A stretch of DNA of 64,000 nt from an uncultured Opitutales bacterium (GTDB lineage: Bacteria; Verrucomicrobiota; Verrucomicrobiia; Opitutales; Intestinicryptomonadaceae). Under the pieces are notes generated by a model. That model was not told where the DNA came from and searched no databases. It saw only the letters and a program-made list of their open reading frames with translations. Position numbers and translations under genes: made by a program. The stretch lies in the NCBI GenBank assembly GCA_944389195.1, contig CALXLM010000008.1, forward strand, positions 1-64,000, read 5' to 3'. Shown here one piece after another: positions 26,422 through 36,127 of the stretch; the first letter of the stretch is position 1, and each line of letters opens with the position of its first letter.

Positions 26422-27669
26422 TTATTCCCCGTGTGGTTCGGCCTTTATTTTTGCAAGCCTTGCAAACGCCGGCATGCCGTTTTCAAATGGAACCTGAACT
26501 TCTCCCTGCAATAGGGGAAGTATGTATTTGTTGAACTGGTAATTGATTGATATTTTGTCTTCGCCAATCCAGTTTTCCGGGAAATGCTTTACTCCGTTGG
26601 CGACCTTGTCGAGTTCGGTGAGAACGGTTTCGCACGAGTATTTTTCAGTGTCGCCCCTTACGAGAGCCACCATCATGCCGGATTTTCCTTCGACCGCCGC
26701 CTTTACCGCCGCCTGTCCGCATACGAATGCTTCGTTAGAGTCGGTCAGCGACGCGCACGTTTCGGCGGCTCTTTGTACGTGTCCGGGTTTCGAGGAGCGG
26801 GCTTTTACTCCCGGCAGGCTCTTGGATACGAGATCTTCAAGATATGTCCCAACGCCTCCGAGTTTAGCGTGCCCGAAAGAGTCCTTGGCCGATTCACCCT
26901 GCGCGACGTAATTGCCGTTTGCATCGGAAAGTCCCTCGCTTGCCACTACAAGGCAGTACTTGTTTTTCTTGAGGCACTCCTGGACCTGCGCTATGAAGTA
27001 TTCCGGATTAAACGCAACTTCCGGAAGAAGAATGACATGTGGCGGATCTTGTAATTCTCCGCGGCGTTTTGCGATGCTTGTGCCCGCGGCAATCCAGCCG
27101 GCGTCTCTACCCATAACTTCTACTATCGACACAAGGTCGTGGTTTCCCATGGATTCGTGGTCGAGGGCCAATTCGCGTATTACGGCGCACAGATATTTTA
27201 CAACGCTTCCGTATCCCGGGCAATGGTCGGTCATGGGGAGGTCGTTGTCCACGGTTTTGGGAACGCCTATGGCGCGCAGGGCGTAGCCGTTTTCTTCCGC
27301 GTATTTTGCTATCTTATTGGTCGTATCTTGAGAATCGTTGCCTCCTATATAGAAAAAGAACCTGATGTTGTATTTTTTAAACACCTCAAGCAGCCTTGCG
27401 AAATCCTGTTCCGTCTTTAGCTTGTAGCGGCATGTGCCGAGCGCGGATCCCGGTGTGCAGCGCAAACCGCGAACCGTCTGTTGCGATTCCTGGGCAAGAT
27501 CGATAATCTGTTCGTTAAGTATTCCCTCTACGCCGTTGAGTCCGCCGTATATTTCCTCGATACAGTCGTGGTTGAGCGCTTCCGTAATCACGCCCGCCAA
27601 ACTCGCGTTTATAACCGCCGTGGGGCCGCCCGATTGTGCAACTAAAACGTTTCCTGTTAATTCTTCCAT
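26422..27669 (-). CDS. pfp: Phosphofructokinase, pyrophosphate-dependent type
   Basis: 415 residues from ATG 27669 (MEELTGNVLVAQSGGPT). Converts fructose-6-phosphate and the 1,6-bisphosphate, probably with PPi. Evidence for PPi use: GGND at 109-112 (ATP enzymes have GGDG) and PKTVDND at 137-143, where the Lys marks PPi-type enzymes (ATP enzymes have Gly). MGRDAGWIAAGTSIA and LLPEVAFNPEYF are family blocks. PPi use saves ATP in anaerobes and makes the step reversible. It is a single gene with its own terminator; a 510-bp non-coding region lies upstream. Confidence 0.92.
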   Translation of the reverse strand: MEELTGNVLVAQSGGPTAVINASLAGVITEALNHDCIEEIYGGLNGVEGILNEQIIDLAQESQQTVRGLRCTPGSALGTCRYKLKTEQDFARLLEVFKKYNIRFFFYIGGNDSQDTTNKIAKYAEENGYALRAIGVPKTVDNDLPMTDHCPGYGSVVKYLCAVIRELALDHESMGNHDLVSIVEVMGRDAGWIAAGTSIAKRRGELQDPPHVILLPEVAFNPEYFIAQVQECLKKNKYCLVVASEGLSDANGNYVAQGESAKDSFGHAKLGGVGTYLEDLVSKSLPGVKARSSKPGHVQRAAETCASLTDSNEAFVCGQAAVKAAVEGKSGMMVALVRGDTEKYSCETVLTELDKVANGVKHFPENWIGEDKISINYQFNKYILPLLQGEVQVPFENGMPAFARLAKIKAEPHGE

Positions 27670-28180
27670 ATTTGTCTTTCTGATGCCTGTTAAGATAAAA
27701 TTTAAGCGGATTTTGCCAGAATTTGTATTTTTAGCAAACATTTTCTCTTTAGCCGCGGAAAATAATCTCGAAGCTTTTGTTTTTTAATGTGGCGGTATTT
27801 TGAACTTAAACGGACACAGTAGCCGGTATTTATTATGCGGTGCGGAGTTTGTTTATCAAACGTTTGCGTCTTCGCGGCGTCCGGTGCCTGATATGCAGAT
27901 TATTTGTATATTCTTTGATTGTATCTTAATACTGATGTTTCGGCATATTGTTGTAGGTTACGCGCGTTGCTTTGCGCCCATTTTGCGCCGCGCATAAATA
28001 TTAAACAAAAAAGTTGGATTTTTTCGTGTTCGTTTGTATTAATGGCGCTTTATAAAAATGGTTTTTAATAAAAATTTGGTCCGAGTTCAGGCATGCGCTT
28101 CAAGGGGTTCCACGCAAGCCGGTTGCGGGGCTGCGCGCTCGCTGTTTAAGTGCGTGTACCCGCGCAGGGTCAATACCGAC
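27670..28180. other. AT-rich region between divergent pfp and exonuclease genes
   Basis: About 510 bp with no supported gene. It must hold the promoters for pfp (minus) and the exonuclease gene (plus). A 10-bp palindrome CAAACGTTTG is at 27857-27866, about 190 bp upstream of pfp, a possible regulator site. A short CGCGCG/CGCGC inverted pair is near 27960-27995. No convincing -10/-35 pair was found. Confidence 0.4.
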
Positions 28181-29026
28181 ATGATACAATATTTGCCCAT
28201 AGCCTCGTACAAGGGCAAAATAGATCTCGTAGAGACTGACGAGCAGCTCGACGCGGCTCTTCCCGAAATATTGCGCGAAAGAATACTCGGATTCGACACC
28301 GAGACGCGTCCCAATTTTTCGAGGAACAAACATTACCTTGTTTCCGTTTTGCAGCTTTGCGGAGAGTGCAAAGTTTGGATTATAAGGCTTGAACCGCTTA
28401 AAAACAGGCTTTCGGACATTTACGAGATACTTGAAAATCCCGCAATAAAAAAGGTGGGATTGGCCGTTCACGGCGACATATTGTCTCTCAAAGAAAGGTG
28501 GCTGTTTTCTCCGGCGGGTTTTGTGGACATATCGAAATCCACAAGAAGCATAGGCGTAATAAACACGGGCATGAGGAATTTGGCGGCGCTCGTTTTGGGC
28601 GTTCGCGTTTCAAAGGCCGCGCAGCTCACCAACTGGGCGAGCGATTCCCTGACGCCCAAGCAGCTCGAGTACGCGGCGACCGACGCATGGATAAGCAGAA
28701 TGTTATTTCTCGAGATAAAGAAGGGCATAGAAACTACGAGCATAGCCATAGAGCCCGAAGTTAGAGAGCCGCCGCATTTTAATTTTAGGCTCTTTGTTTC
28801 CGGTATAATTAAATCTATAACAAAAAAAATCGTTTGCAAAGGGGCGGCGGTTCTTCGGAAGCGCGCCGACGATTCTTGCGGAGTTCCTTCACAGAGGCAA
28901 AAATGCGCGGCAAAAAAGGCGCGTTCAAGTGTCGTATCGCAAAAAAAGGCGACTTTGGCGGCGCTTTCCGAAACAAAAGAAGCCGGCGGTAGAAAGGAAA
29001 GTGCCGGGAAGCGCGCCCGTAAATAG
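28181..29026 (+). CDS. 3'-5' exonuclease of the RNase D/DEDD family
   Basis: 281 residues from ATG 28181 (MIQYLPIASYKG). DEDDy motifs: I GFDTETRPNF, II in KKVGLAVHGDILSL, III in LEYAATDAWISRMLF. The family includes RNase D and the WRN-type exonuclease; without an HRDC domain this one is like stand-alone DEDD exonucleases for tRNA or structured-RNA 3' trimming. The C-terminal 60 residues are a Lys/Arg/Ala-rich tail, probably nucleic-acid binding. The open frame reaches back to 28058 but that part has no conserved sequence. Confidence 0.85.
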   Translation: MIQYLPIASYKGKIDLVETDEQLDAALPEILRERILGFDTETRPNFSRNKHYLVSVLQLCGECKVWIIRLEPLKNRLSDIYEILENPAIKKVGLAVHGDILSLKERWLFSPAGFVDISKSTRSIGVINTGMRNLAALVLGVRVSKAAQLTNWASDSLTPKQLEYAATDAWISRMLFLEIKKGIETTSIAIEPEVREPPHFNFRLFVSGIIKSITKKIVCKGAAVLRKRADDSCGVPSQRQKCAAKKARSSVVSQKKATLAALSETKEAGGRKESAGKRARK

Positions 29027-29160
29027 ACGGGCGGAATTGGAAACTGTAAAGATGCGTTTCCGCCGCGGCGGAGTTGTTTTTTTAGCGAATATCCGCAGAT
29101 TCCCGTGTTTGAACCTAAAAATATTATAGACTTAATTTTTATTTATGGTATTGTTTTTGC

Positions 29161-32100
29161 ATGAATTTTGTTAAACTTCAAACAGCGGCTGAAAGACTAA
29201 ATATTTTGAATTGCTCACATGCTATCGGCGGGTTCTTCGGATTTTGCGTGTTTTCTTTGCTTTTTTTAACGGGAGGATATTTGTTTTCAGAAGAGTCGAG
29301 TCCGTCGCCTTCGGACGCTCCGGTGGAGGCGGAAACTTCGAAAAGAAGCCGCATTGTTCTAAACGGCATTTGGGAATTCGCGCCTGCGGTGTTTCCGCTG
29401 GAACAGCGTCCAGCCTCAGGTGAATGGGGGCTGATAAGAGTTCCCGGATATTGGCGTTCGTCGGCTGTGGGTACGCCGGGTTTGGAGTCGCATCCAAACA
29501 CGCCTTTATGGAAGGGCTATAAAACGGCGGTCAAATGCGGTTGGTACAAGCGCAGGATAAACATTCCCAAAAATTGGAAAAATACGGAAATTTCCTTGAG
29601 CATGAAAAACGTCATGGCCGACGCGCGCGTTTATTTGAACGGAAAGTATGCCGGCGACATAAGGCACCCGAAGGGCGATTTGGATATATCGAATTTCGTC
29701 GAGCCGGGGGGAAATGTTCTCTTGGAAGTTCTTGTTTGCTCTTTCAGCAACCCCTCCGATTTTGAGAAGCTTACAAAACTTTCGAAAGAGGCATACGGGA
29801 AAACCAAGGCTATCGGCGGCAGAAGGGGAATAGGCGGGGACGTGCTTCTTCTGTCGCGCCCCAAAGGGGTGCGCATAGACGGGGTTTTTGTCCGCACCAG
29901 CGTGCAAGCGATGGAGATCGCGGCCGATATCGACATTATCGGCGTAAGGGACGCCGGCGATTATGAAATCAAGTGCCGCATATTGGACCCGAAAGGGGCG
30001 GCGGTTAAAAAGTTTTCAAAAAAGGCGGCGCTTGAGAGGTCGCTTTTGCAGAAGCTGTCCGTTTCGGAAAAATGGGAAAATCCAGTGCTTTGGGACACTG
30101 AAAACCCTGTTTTGTATGATATGGAGATTGCGCTTGTGCGCGGCGGGAAAACCATCGACAAATTTAAGCAGCGCTTCGGGTTTAGGGAATTTTGCATAAT
30201 GGGGAAGGATTTTTATCTCAACGGCAAAAAGATACATTTGAGGCCGCTGCACAATTTTTTCGAGGGCGGAGCCGGGGGATCCCGCCAGGCAATATCGAAC
30301 CATATCGATTCGATGATGAAATGCAATTTCAATGCCATGGAACTTTGGCCGTGGGATCAACAGTCGCGCGGCGCGGATCATTTCCGGCCGATATGGGCTG
30401 AGATAGCCGCCGAAAAAGGTTTTTTGATTCTGTATCCGGCATACGCATTTAGAAAAGGATATTGGTCTAAGGGCGCGTGGCGCGAAAGCTGGGAATGGGA
30501 CAACAGTGTCAAGCGCAAAAAGTGGATGAAAGCCGCCATAAGCCAGTGGAAGGAGGTTCGGAACAGCCCGTCCGTCATAGCTTTTATGACGCTTCCCAAC
30601 ACATTGAGCATTGCGGACGACAACAATCCCGTCCGCATGGGCAACAGCGTGAGGCTCAACGGCGAATCTGAATGGATGGATCGCGTGGCACAGTCGAGAA
30701 AAAAAATAGAGTGGCTGAAACGCCTCGACCCCACCCGTCCCGTCGCTTCGCACGACGGCGCCAATATAGGGGATTTTCACGCCATGAACAATTATCTCGA
30801 TTTCATTCCGTTGCAGGAGCGAGAGGAGTGGCTGAGCGAATGGGCAAGATCCGGCAACATTCCGTATATGGCCATAGAGTTCGGCACTCCTTTCATATGC
30901 AATTTCCAGCGCGACCGCAGCGGTCCGTACAGGGCGTGGTGCAGCGAGCCTTTGCTGACTGAGTTTGCGGCGACTTATTTCGGCGAAAAAGCCTACGATA
31001 TGGAGGCTTCCAATTACAGGGATATGATAGCCCGCGAATACAAGGGGGGGCTGTTATGGAACAAGCTTGTAAATCTTCCGGAGTTTGAATTTGCCAAGCT
31101 TCATTCGGAGTTTCAGGGATTTTTCATAAAACATACATGGCGCGCTTGGCGGGCGTGGGGCATATCCGGAGGTATGGTTCCATGGCGGGACGGATACGGT
31201 TGGGTGCCAAAAAATGACAAGCTTGACCTTCCTTTCAAGGAGGGTGCGTTGGGCTGGCAGCCGGCTCAAATGTTTGCTCGGGACTTTTTCGGTATGTCGG
31301 GAGCCGGAGTTGAAATAACGGCTTCGGGAAAGGCACTCATAGAGAACCAGCGTCCAGCCATTGCGTGGATTGCCGGTAAAGCGGGGGCGTTTACGGATAA
31401 ATCCCACCATTTTTACGGTGGTGAGAAAATCGCGAAACAGATAGCCATTCTCAACGATACGCGGCACGACGCGAAATACGAGTTTGCTTGGCGTGTCGAA
31501 CTCGGTGAAAAGGTTGTGGCTTCAGGCAAGGCGTCAGGTACGGCAGCTGTTTCGGACAGGCTATTCCTCCCGTTTTCCGCCGATCTTCCGGAAGTCTCAA
31601 AAAAATCCGAAGGCAAGGTGTTTTTGGAGGGCGTATTCGACGGCAAGCCGGTTTCGGATTCCTTCGATTTTGCAGTATATCCGAAGGTGTCGTTCGCTAA
31701 AATTTCGAAGCTGAAAGTGTTTGATCCCGACGCCTCGCTCGCCTCTGTGCTCGGTTTATTCGGATTGGATTTCGCGGCTTGGGACGGTTCGGCATGCGGG
31801 GGGGTGCTTGTCGTTGCAGAGAATGCCCTTGGCAAAGCGCTGCCTGGAAATCTTCTTGAGTTCGTGAAAAAAGGCGGGAAACTGCTTATCCTGGGACAGG
31901 ACAAGGCGACGTTAAAAAACACTTTCGGACTGCGCGTGTCAGAACATGTAGCCCGTAGAATGTTCACTGTGGCTTCGCAGTCAAAGCATCCTCTCGTTTC
32001 CGGATTCGTCTCGGACGATTTCCGCGACTGGCGCGGTTCCGGCAAGAGGGTTCCGGAATATGCCGATATCGTCCATTCGACGACGGACCGTCCGGACTAC

Positions 32101-33435
32101 GGATACCATTGGGGAAACCGTGGAAGCGTGGCGTCGGTGACGCTTGAAAAGCCGCACTATTCGTCGTGGCGGCCGATTTTGGAGGGGCAGTTTGACCTGT
32201 CATACACCCCCCTTATGGAAAAGGAGTTCGGTTCCGGCCTGGCGGTGTTCTGCGGCCTCGATATCGGGGCGCGGACGGAGCGAGATCCCGTTGCCGACGA
32301 AATGTTTTCGCGGCTGTTAAAATATCTCGATTCTTTCAAGCCGTCGGCGATTTGCGGCGATTCTCCTGCGGTTTACGTCGGCGGGAAGAGGGGAGCAGCA
32401 TTGCTGCGCTCGTTTGGAATGAATTTTATAGAGTCTAAATCGCTTCCGAAGTCCGGTTTTGCGGTGGTCGGCGAGGATTCGGGGCTCGACGATGCGCAAA
32501 TAGAGGCGGCTCTAAACGGCGGCGTCAACATGATACTTATCGAACGCGGCAAAGCAAGATTCGGATTGCGCATGAAAGACGGTAAACTTTCGTCCGATGC
32601 AAAAGTCCCGCAGTGGCCCGAAGCCGCGGGCATTTCCAGAAGCGACGTCCATACGCGCGTTGATATCCCCGCAAAGCTTTTTGAGGGCGGAGATACGGGC
32701 GCGGGCGGATTATGGGCGCGCATCAAAAAGGGCAAGGGGGTGGCGGTCGCGTTTGCGCTTCTCCCCGACGAGCTCGATACAGCAAATAAAAAATACCTGA
32801 GATTTACCGCGTGGCGCATGAGCAGGGCGCTTTCTCAGTTGGCTGGCAATTTGGGCGCGGCTTTCATAAGCGATTCGTGGTTGCTCGATTCAGATCCCGG
32901 CAATCCCAGAAATTCGAAAATCGCCCTTGCGGGATTGTGGAAGTATTCTGCCGAAAGCGGCATTAAAAACGGGGATCCTTCGGCGGCGGATTACGACGAC
33001 TATTCCTGGGATATTTTCGAATTGAACAAGCATGTCGATTCGATGGGAAACACTTGTTTCCCGTACAGGGAAATTTATTGGGTTAGAAAGTCATTCCGTG
33101 TGCATGAGTCTTGGAAGTCCGCCGGCAAGTTTGTCTTGTCTTTAGGCAGAATAGTCGGCGGCGATTGCGTTTATCTGAACGGTAAACAAATAGCAAAGAC
33201 TCCGAAGCATCCCGACACATGGACAAAATACAGGTTTTATGAAATTCCGCGCGATGCCGTCAACTTCGGGGGGAACAACGTTCTGTCCGTGCGCGTTGAA
33301 CCGTATTCCTCCGGGCGCATTTGGGCGAAAGACAACGAACTGTACATAAAGGCCGACATCGCAAGCCCATATTCCAAAGACTATATCGACAACCAGACCG
33401 ACGGCGACAATCCGTTCAGGTATCTGAAATGGTAA
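29161..33435 (+). CDS. Very large secreted GH2-like glycosidase, acid/base Glu replaced
   Basis: 1424 residues. A hydrophobic export segment lies unusually far in (about 20-43), before a Ser/Pro linker. Then a sugar-binding jelly roll (about 60-210; LNGIWEFAPAV, DARVYLNGKYAGD), an Ig-like domain (about 215-345) and a TIM barrel (about 350-700). GH2 enzymes keep an Asn-Glu pair (acid/base) after the W-x-x-x-N-E strand; here it reads FMTLPNTLS, N480-T481. The nucleophile candidate is E573 in MAIEFGTPF. A glutamine-amidotransferase-like Rossmann region (about 880-1070) and a second jelly roll (about 1270-1400) follow. Function: probably plant or host polysaccharide breakdown, or binding only. 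Confidence 0.78.
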   Translation: MNFVKLQTAAERLNILNCSHAIGGFFGFCVFSLLFLTGGYLFSEESSPSPSDAPVEAETSKRSRIVLNGIWEFAPAVFPLEQRPASGEWGLIRVPGYWRSSAVGTPGLESHPNTPLWKGYKTAVKCGWYKRRINIPKNWKNTEISLSMKNVMADARVYLNGKYAGDIRHPKGDLDISNFVEPGGNVLLEVLVCSFSNPSDFEKLTKLSKEAYGKTKAIGGRRGIGGDVLLLSRPKGVRIDGVFVRTSVQAMEIAADIDIIGVRDAGDYEIKCRILDPKGAAVKKFSKKAALERSLLQKLSVSEKWENPVLWDTENPVLYDMEIALVRGGKTIDKFKQRFGFREFCIMGKDFYLNGKKIHLRPLHNFFEGGAGGSRQAISNHIDSMMKCNFNAMELWPWDQQSRGADHFRPIWAEIAAEKGFLILYPAYAFRKGYWSKGAWRESWEWDNSVKRKKWMKAAISQWKEVRNSPSVIAFMTLPNTLSIADDNNPVRMGNSVRLNGESEWMDRVAQSRKKIEWLKRLDPTRPVASHDGANIGDFHAMNNYLDFIPLQEREEWLSEWARSGNIPYMAIEFGTPFICNFQRDRSGPYRAWCSEPLLTEFAATYFGEKAYDMEASNYRDMIAREYKGGLLWNKLVNLPEFEFAKLHSEFQGFFIKHTWRAWRAWGISGGMVPWRDGYGWVPKNDKLDLPFKEGALGWQPAQMFARDFFGMSGAGVEITASGKALIENQRPAIAWIAGKAGAFTDKSHHFYGGEKIAKQIAILNDTRHDAKYEFAWRVELGEKVVASGKASGTAAVSDRLFLPFSADLPEVSKKSEGKVFLEGVFDGKPVSDSFDFAVYPKVSFAKISKLKVFDPDASLASVLGLFGLDFAAWDGSACGGVLVVAENALGKALPGNLLEFVKKGGKLLILGQDKATLKNTFGLRVSEHVARRMFTVASQSKHPLVSGFVSDDFRDWRGSGKRVPEYADIVHSTTDRPDYGYHWGNRGSVASVTLEKPHYSSWRPILEGQFDLSYTPLMEKEFGSGLAVFCGLDIGARTERDPVADEMFSRLLKYLDSFKPSAICGDSPAVYVGGKRGAALLRSFGMNFIESKSLPKSGFAVVGEDSGLDDAQIEAALNGGVNMILIERGKARFGLRMKDGKLSSDAKVPQWPEAAGISRSDVHTRVDIPAKLFEGGDTGAGGLWARIKKGKGVAVAFALLPDELDTANKKYLRFTAWRMSRALSQLAGNLGAAFISDSWLLDSDPGNPRNSKIALAGLWKYSAESGIKNGDPSAADYDDYSWDIFELNKHVDSMGNTCFPYREIYWVRKSFRVHESWKSAGKFVLSLGRIVGGDCVYLNGKQIAKTPKHPDTWTKYRFYEIPRDAVNFGGNNVLSVRVEPYSSGRIWAKDNELYIKADIASPYSKDYIDNQTDGDNPFRYLKW

Positions 33436-33757
33436 AATAGAGCGTCAAATTTGCGCGGATTGGGGGGGGCGCCCTCCGCCCGTTTTGCACTGCTCATTTA
33501 CCGGCGCGTAAAACTGGCGTCAAACGCTTTCCGCTTGAAAGCGCGGTTGGCGGTAAATTTGTTTGTGGCACGCAAAACGCGCGTGCTACCGGCGCCCGCG
33601 CGTTGCGCAAGGGCGTTCTGCCGTTCTTCGGCATAATGTACGTTTCAACAGGATTGCCTGCCGGTTTTAGCAAAACTTATTTTACATTTAGTTAGGAGTG
33701 TAAAATATTGCGAGCTTCCGCCGCCTGCCTGCCGGTTTTAGATGTGCCTGTCTTGGG
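33436..33757. other. Intergenic region between convergent genes, with repeats
   Basis: About 320 bp with no supported gene. It contains the inverted repeat TATTTTACA (33678-33686) and TGTAAAATA (33699-33707), a 9-bp stem with a 12-nt loop but no T-run. A direct repeat of GCCTGCCGGTTTTAG occurs near 33655 and 33725. The first 150 bp are GC-rich with no recognisable product. Confidence 0.4.
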
Positions 33758-34285
33758 CTATTTTGCGCCTGCGGCCGATTGGGCCATAAGATAGAGGAGG
33801 TCGGAGAGGCGGTTTACGTAAACAATGGGGAAATCGCGGGCGAGGCCTTCGGTTTCTGACAGCTTTACTATTTCCCTTTCGGCGTTTCTACAGCGCGCCC
33901 GCGCCATATCGAGAGCGGCCTGCAAAGGCGTTTCTCCGGAATGAGTCCAGCCTTTAAACAGGGTCCCGTCGCGTTCGTACTCGTCTATTTGCGATTCGAG
34001 TTCGGACAAGTCGCCGCCAGATAAAACCCTCATGTTTTTTTCGGAAAGCTTGTAAAAATCTTCCTTTGCCGTCGCAAGTTCCGTCATTAGGAAAACAAGG
34101 CTTTCCTGAATTTTAAGAAGTTTCTTTTTTAGGGGATCGTCCGCAAAAGCGCGCGCAAGCCCGATGGTGGCTGAGCAGTCGTCGAGGGCTCCGTAGGCGC
34201 ATACACGCTGGGAGGCCTTTGAAACCTCCCTGAGAAATACGAGTTTCGTTTTGCCCTTATCGCCCGTTTTGGTGGAGATTTTCAT
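33758..34285 (-). CDS. Cob(I)alamin adenosyltransferase, PduO type
   Basis: 175 residues. Starts MKISTKTGDKGKTKL, the PduO/MMAB ATP-binding signature (TGDxGxT), then SQRVCAYGALDDCSA and the CRNAEREIVKL helix with the family's Arg/Glu pattern; PIVYVNRLSDLLYLMA closes the domain. It makes adenosylcobalamin for B12 enzymes. The motif after TGD is KGKTKLVFL, and the usual glycine after it is absent, so affinity may differ. Starts 2 nt after the argS stop, so it is cotranscribed with argS. No other B12 gene is in the window. Confidence 0.9.
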   Translation of the reverse strand: MKISTKTGDKGKTKLVFLREVSKASQRVCAYGALDDCSATIGLARAFADDPLKKKLLKIQESLVFLMTELATAKEDFYKLSEKNMRVLSGGDLSELESQIDEYERDGTLFKGWTHSGETPLQAALDMARARCRNAEREIVKLSETEGLARDFPIVYVNRLSDLLYLMAQSAAGAK

Positions 34286-34287
34286 GC

Positions 34288-36057
34288 TTACATTTTTTCA
34301 AGCGGTTCTATGCCGAGGAGCCTCAATCCGCATTCGAGAATTCCGAGTGTCCTCGAGCACAGCATTAGGCGCCTCGCCATTGTTTTGCGGTCGTCAACAA
34401 TGACTTTGTCGGCGTTGTAGAAGGTGGAAAATATTCCGGAAAGCTCGTATAGGTAGTTGCATAAATAATGCGGTCGAAGCTCCGAAAGCGTAAGCTCGAA
34501 CACCGCCGGAAGTGCGACCAATTTGCGCGCAAGTGCGGTTTCCTGTTCCGTTTCAATGGGCGAGGCGTCGAGTTCGAACGGGTCGCTCGGGGAGACTCCC
34601 GCCTTTCGGAATATGGAGTGCAAGCGGGCGGCCGCATAGAGAAGGTAGGGGGCCGTATTGCCTTCGAAAGCCAGAAGCTTGTCCCATGAAAATACATAGT
34701 CGCTCGTCCTGTTTTGGACGAGGTCGGCGTATTTGAGAGCGGCTATGCCGACGGTATTGGCGATGGCGTCGGCTTCGCGAGCGTCGATATCCGGGTTTTT
34801 CTCCAATAGTATCGATTTTGCGCGCGACACGGATTCGTCTATAAGCGTTTTCAGCCTTACGGGCTCGCCGCTTTTTGTTTTTATGGCTTTCCCGTCTTCT
34901 CCGAGAATCGTGCCGAACCAGACGTGCCTTAATTCCGGAAGCCTGTATCCTTTCGCGCCGAACCATTTTTTTGCCGTGAGAAAAAGCTGTTGGAAATGGT
35001 CCTGCTGCCTGCCGTCAGTGACATATACCACTTCTTCGGCGCCAAAATGCTCAACGCGGTACAGGAGCGTGGCGAGGTCGGTGGACGCGTAGTTCGAGGC
35101 GCCGTCGCTTTTCCTAATGATAAACGGCTGGGTTTTGAATCTGTCGTGGTCGCGCAAAAAGACGACGAGGGCGCCGCCGTCCTCTTCGGCTATTCCCGTT
35201 TCGGCGAGTTCAGAATATATGCGTCCCACTTTGTCGCGGTAGAACGATTCGCCGAGGGTGAAATCTATGGTCAGCCCCATGAGCTTGTACATTTTCTCGA
35301 AGGAGGCTACGCTCACGGAGTTTATCCCCTTCCAAAGCGCCACGTTTTCGGGATCGCCTTTTTGCAGTTTTACAAGTTCCTCCCGCGCGGCGTTGGCGGC
35401 CTCCTCAGACTCCTTTGCCATCGCGCTTCCGCGCTTGTACAGTTGTTCGAGCTCCTCAAGGGAGTTTTCGTTTGAGGGATCAAGCGTATATTTTTGGGTT
35501 TTTATTCCGTATATCAGTATCCCGAAATTCGTTCCCCAGTCGCCTATATGGTTGTCCGTGACGATATCTGCTCCGCAAAACCTTAAAAGGCGCTTTACTG
35601 CTTCGCCTATCACCATGGGGCGCAGATGCCCGACATGCATCTGTTTCGCCGTGTTGGGGGAAGGGTAGTCTATGACGACTTTTTTCCCGTTGTAAAACCG
35701 GCTTGCTGCCGCCTTAAGTTCGGTTTCCCCTTTGTATCGGGTCAGCCATGCCGACAAAAATTTCGGTGAGAGGGAAAAATTTATAAAGCCCGGGCCTGCT
35801 ATCGATACGCCGACGTGAGATTTGTCGAATTCGGGAGAATTATTGAGAGCCGACACGAGCTTTTCGGCGAGCGCCCGGGGATTTTGCCTGTGCGACTTCG
35901 CGTAGGCTAAAACGCCGTTTGCCTGAAAGTCCCCAAAACGGGGGTCAGCCGGGCGAACTTGCGGATCGAAGCCGTCGTCCAGCCCGGCTTCCGATGCGGA
36001 TTTTTTTAGAAGTGATTCGATTTCCTTCGAGGGATGGAACCAAATATCCATTTTCAC
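34288..36057 (-). CDS. argS: Arginyl-tRNA synthetase
   Basis: 589 residues, class I synthetase. N-terminal Add-1 domain (about 1-110), then the HIGH motif as HVGH in YPSPNTAKQMHVGHLRP, DNHIGDWGTNFG, and the catalytic-core block YVTDGRQQDHFQQLF. RTSDYVFSWDKLLAFEGNTAPYL leads into the anticodon-binding helical domain with the C-terminal DALR region ending in LLGIEPLEKM. Normal length. M1 or M3 may be the start. Precedes the cobalamin adenosyltransferase by 2 nt. Confidence 0.97.
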   Translation of the reverse strand: MKMDIWFHPSKEIESLLKKSASEAGLDDGFDPQVRPADPRFGDFQANGVLAYAKSHRQNPRALAEKLVSALNNSPEFDKSHVGVSIAGPGFINFSLSPKFLSAWLTRYKGETELKAAASRFYNGKKVVIDYPSPNTAKQMHVGHLRPMVIGEAVKRLLRFCGADIVTDNHIGDWGTNFGILIYGIKTQKYTLDPSNENSLEELEQLYKRGSAMAKESEEAANAAREELVKLQKGDPENVALWKGINSVSVASFEKMYKLMGLTIDFTLGESFYRDKVGRIYSELAETGIAEEDGGALVVFLRDHDRFKTQPFIIRKSDGASNYASTDLATLLYRVEHFGAEEVVYVTDGRQQDHFQQLFLTAKKWFGAKGYRLPELRHVWFGTILGEDGKAIKTKSGEPVRLKTLIDESVSRAKSILLEKNPDIDAREADAIANTVGIAALKYADLVQNRTSDYVFSWDKLLAFEGNTAPYLLYAAARLHSIFRKAGVSPSDPFELDASPIETEQETALARKLVALPAVFELTLSELRPHYLCNYLYELSGIFSTFYNADKVIVDDRKTMARRLMLCSRTLGILECGLRLLGIEPLEKM

Positions 36058-36077
36058 TAAGAGTGTTTGCGATGACT

Positions 36078-36109
36078 AAAAACGCCGCTTCAAATTGACG
36101 AAACGGCGA
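36078..36109 (-). terminator. Terminator after the hypothetical gene at 36128
   Basis: On the minus strand CGCCGTTTC pairs with GAAGCGGCG around a short AT loop, followed by TTTTT. It lies 20-50 nt past the stop at 36128 and before argS. Confidence 0.65.
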
Positions 36110-36127
36110 TCTTTTATCGAAAGACGG

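Noticed and set aside
28058-28180. N-terminal extension of the exonuclease frame
   Set aside because: No conserved residues; ATG 28181 gives the family start.
28100-28471. Open frame opposite the exonuclease gene
   Set aside because: Antisense to a well-supported DEDD exonuclease; no independent evidence.
33451-33636. 61-residue plus-strand frame after the GH2-like gene
   Set aside because: Arg/Ala-rich translation without start signal or pattern.
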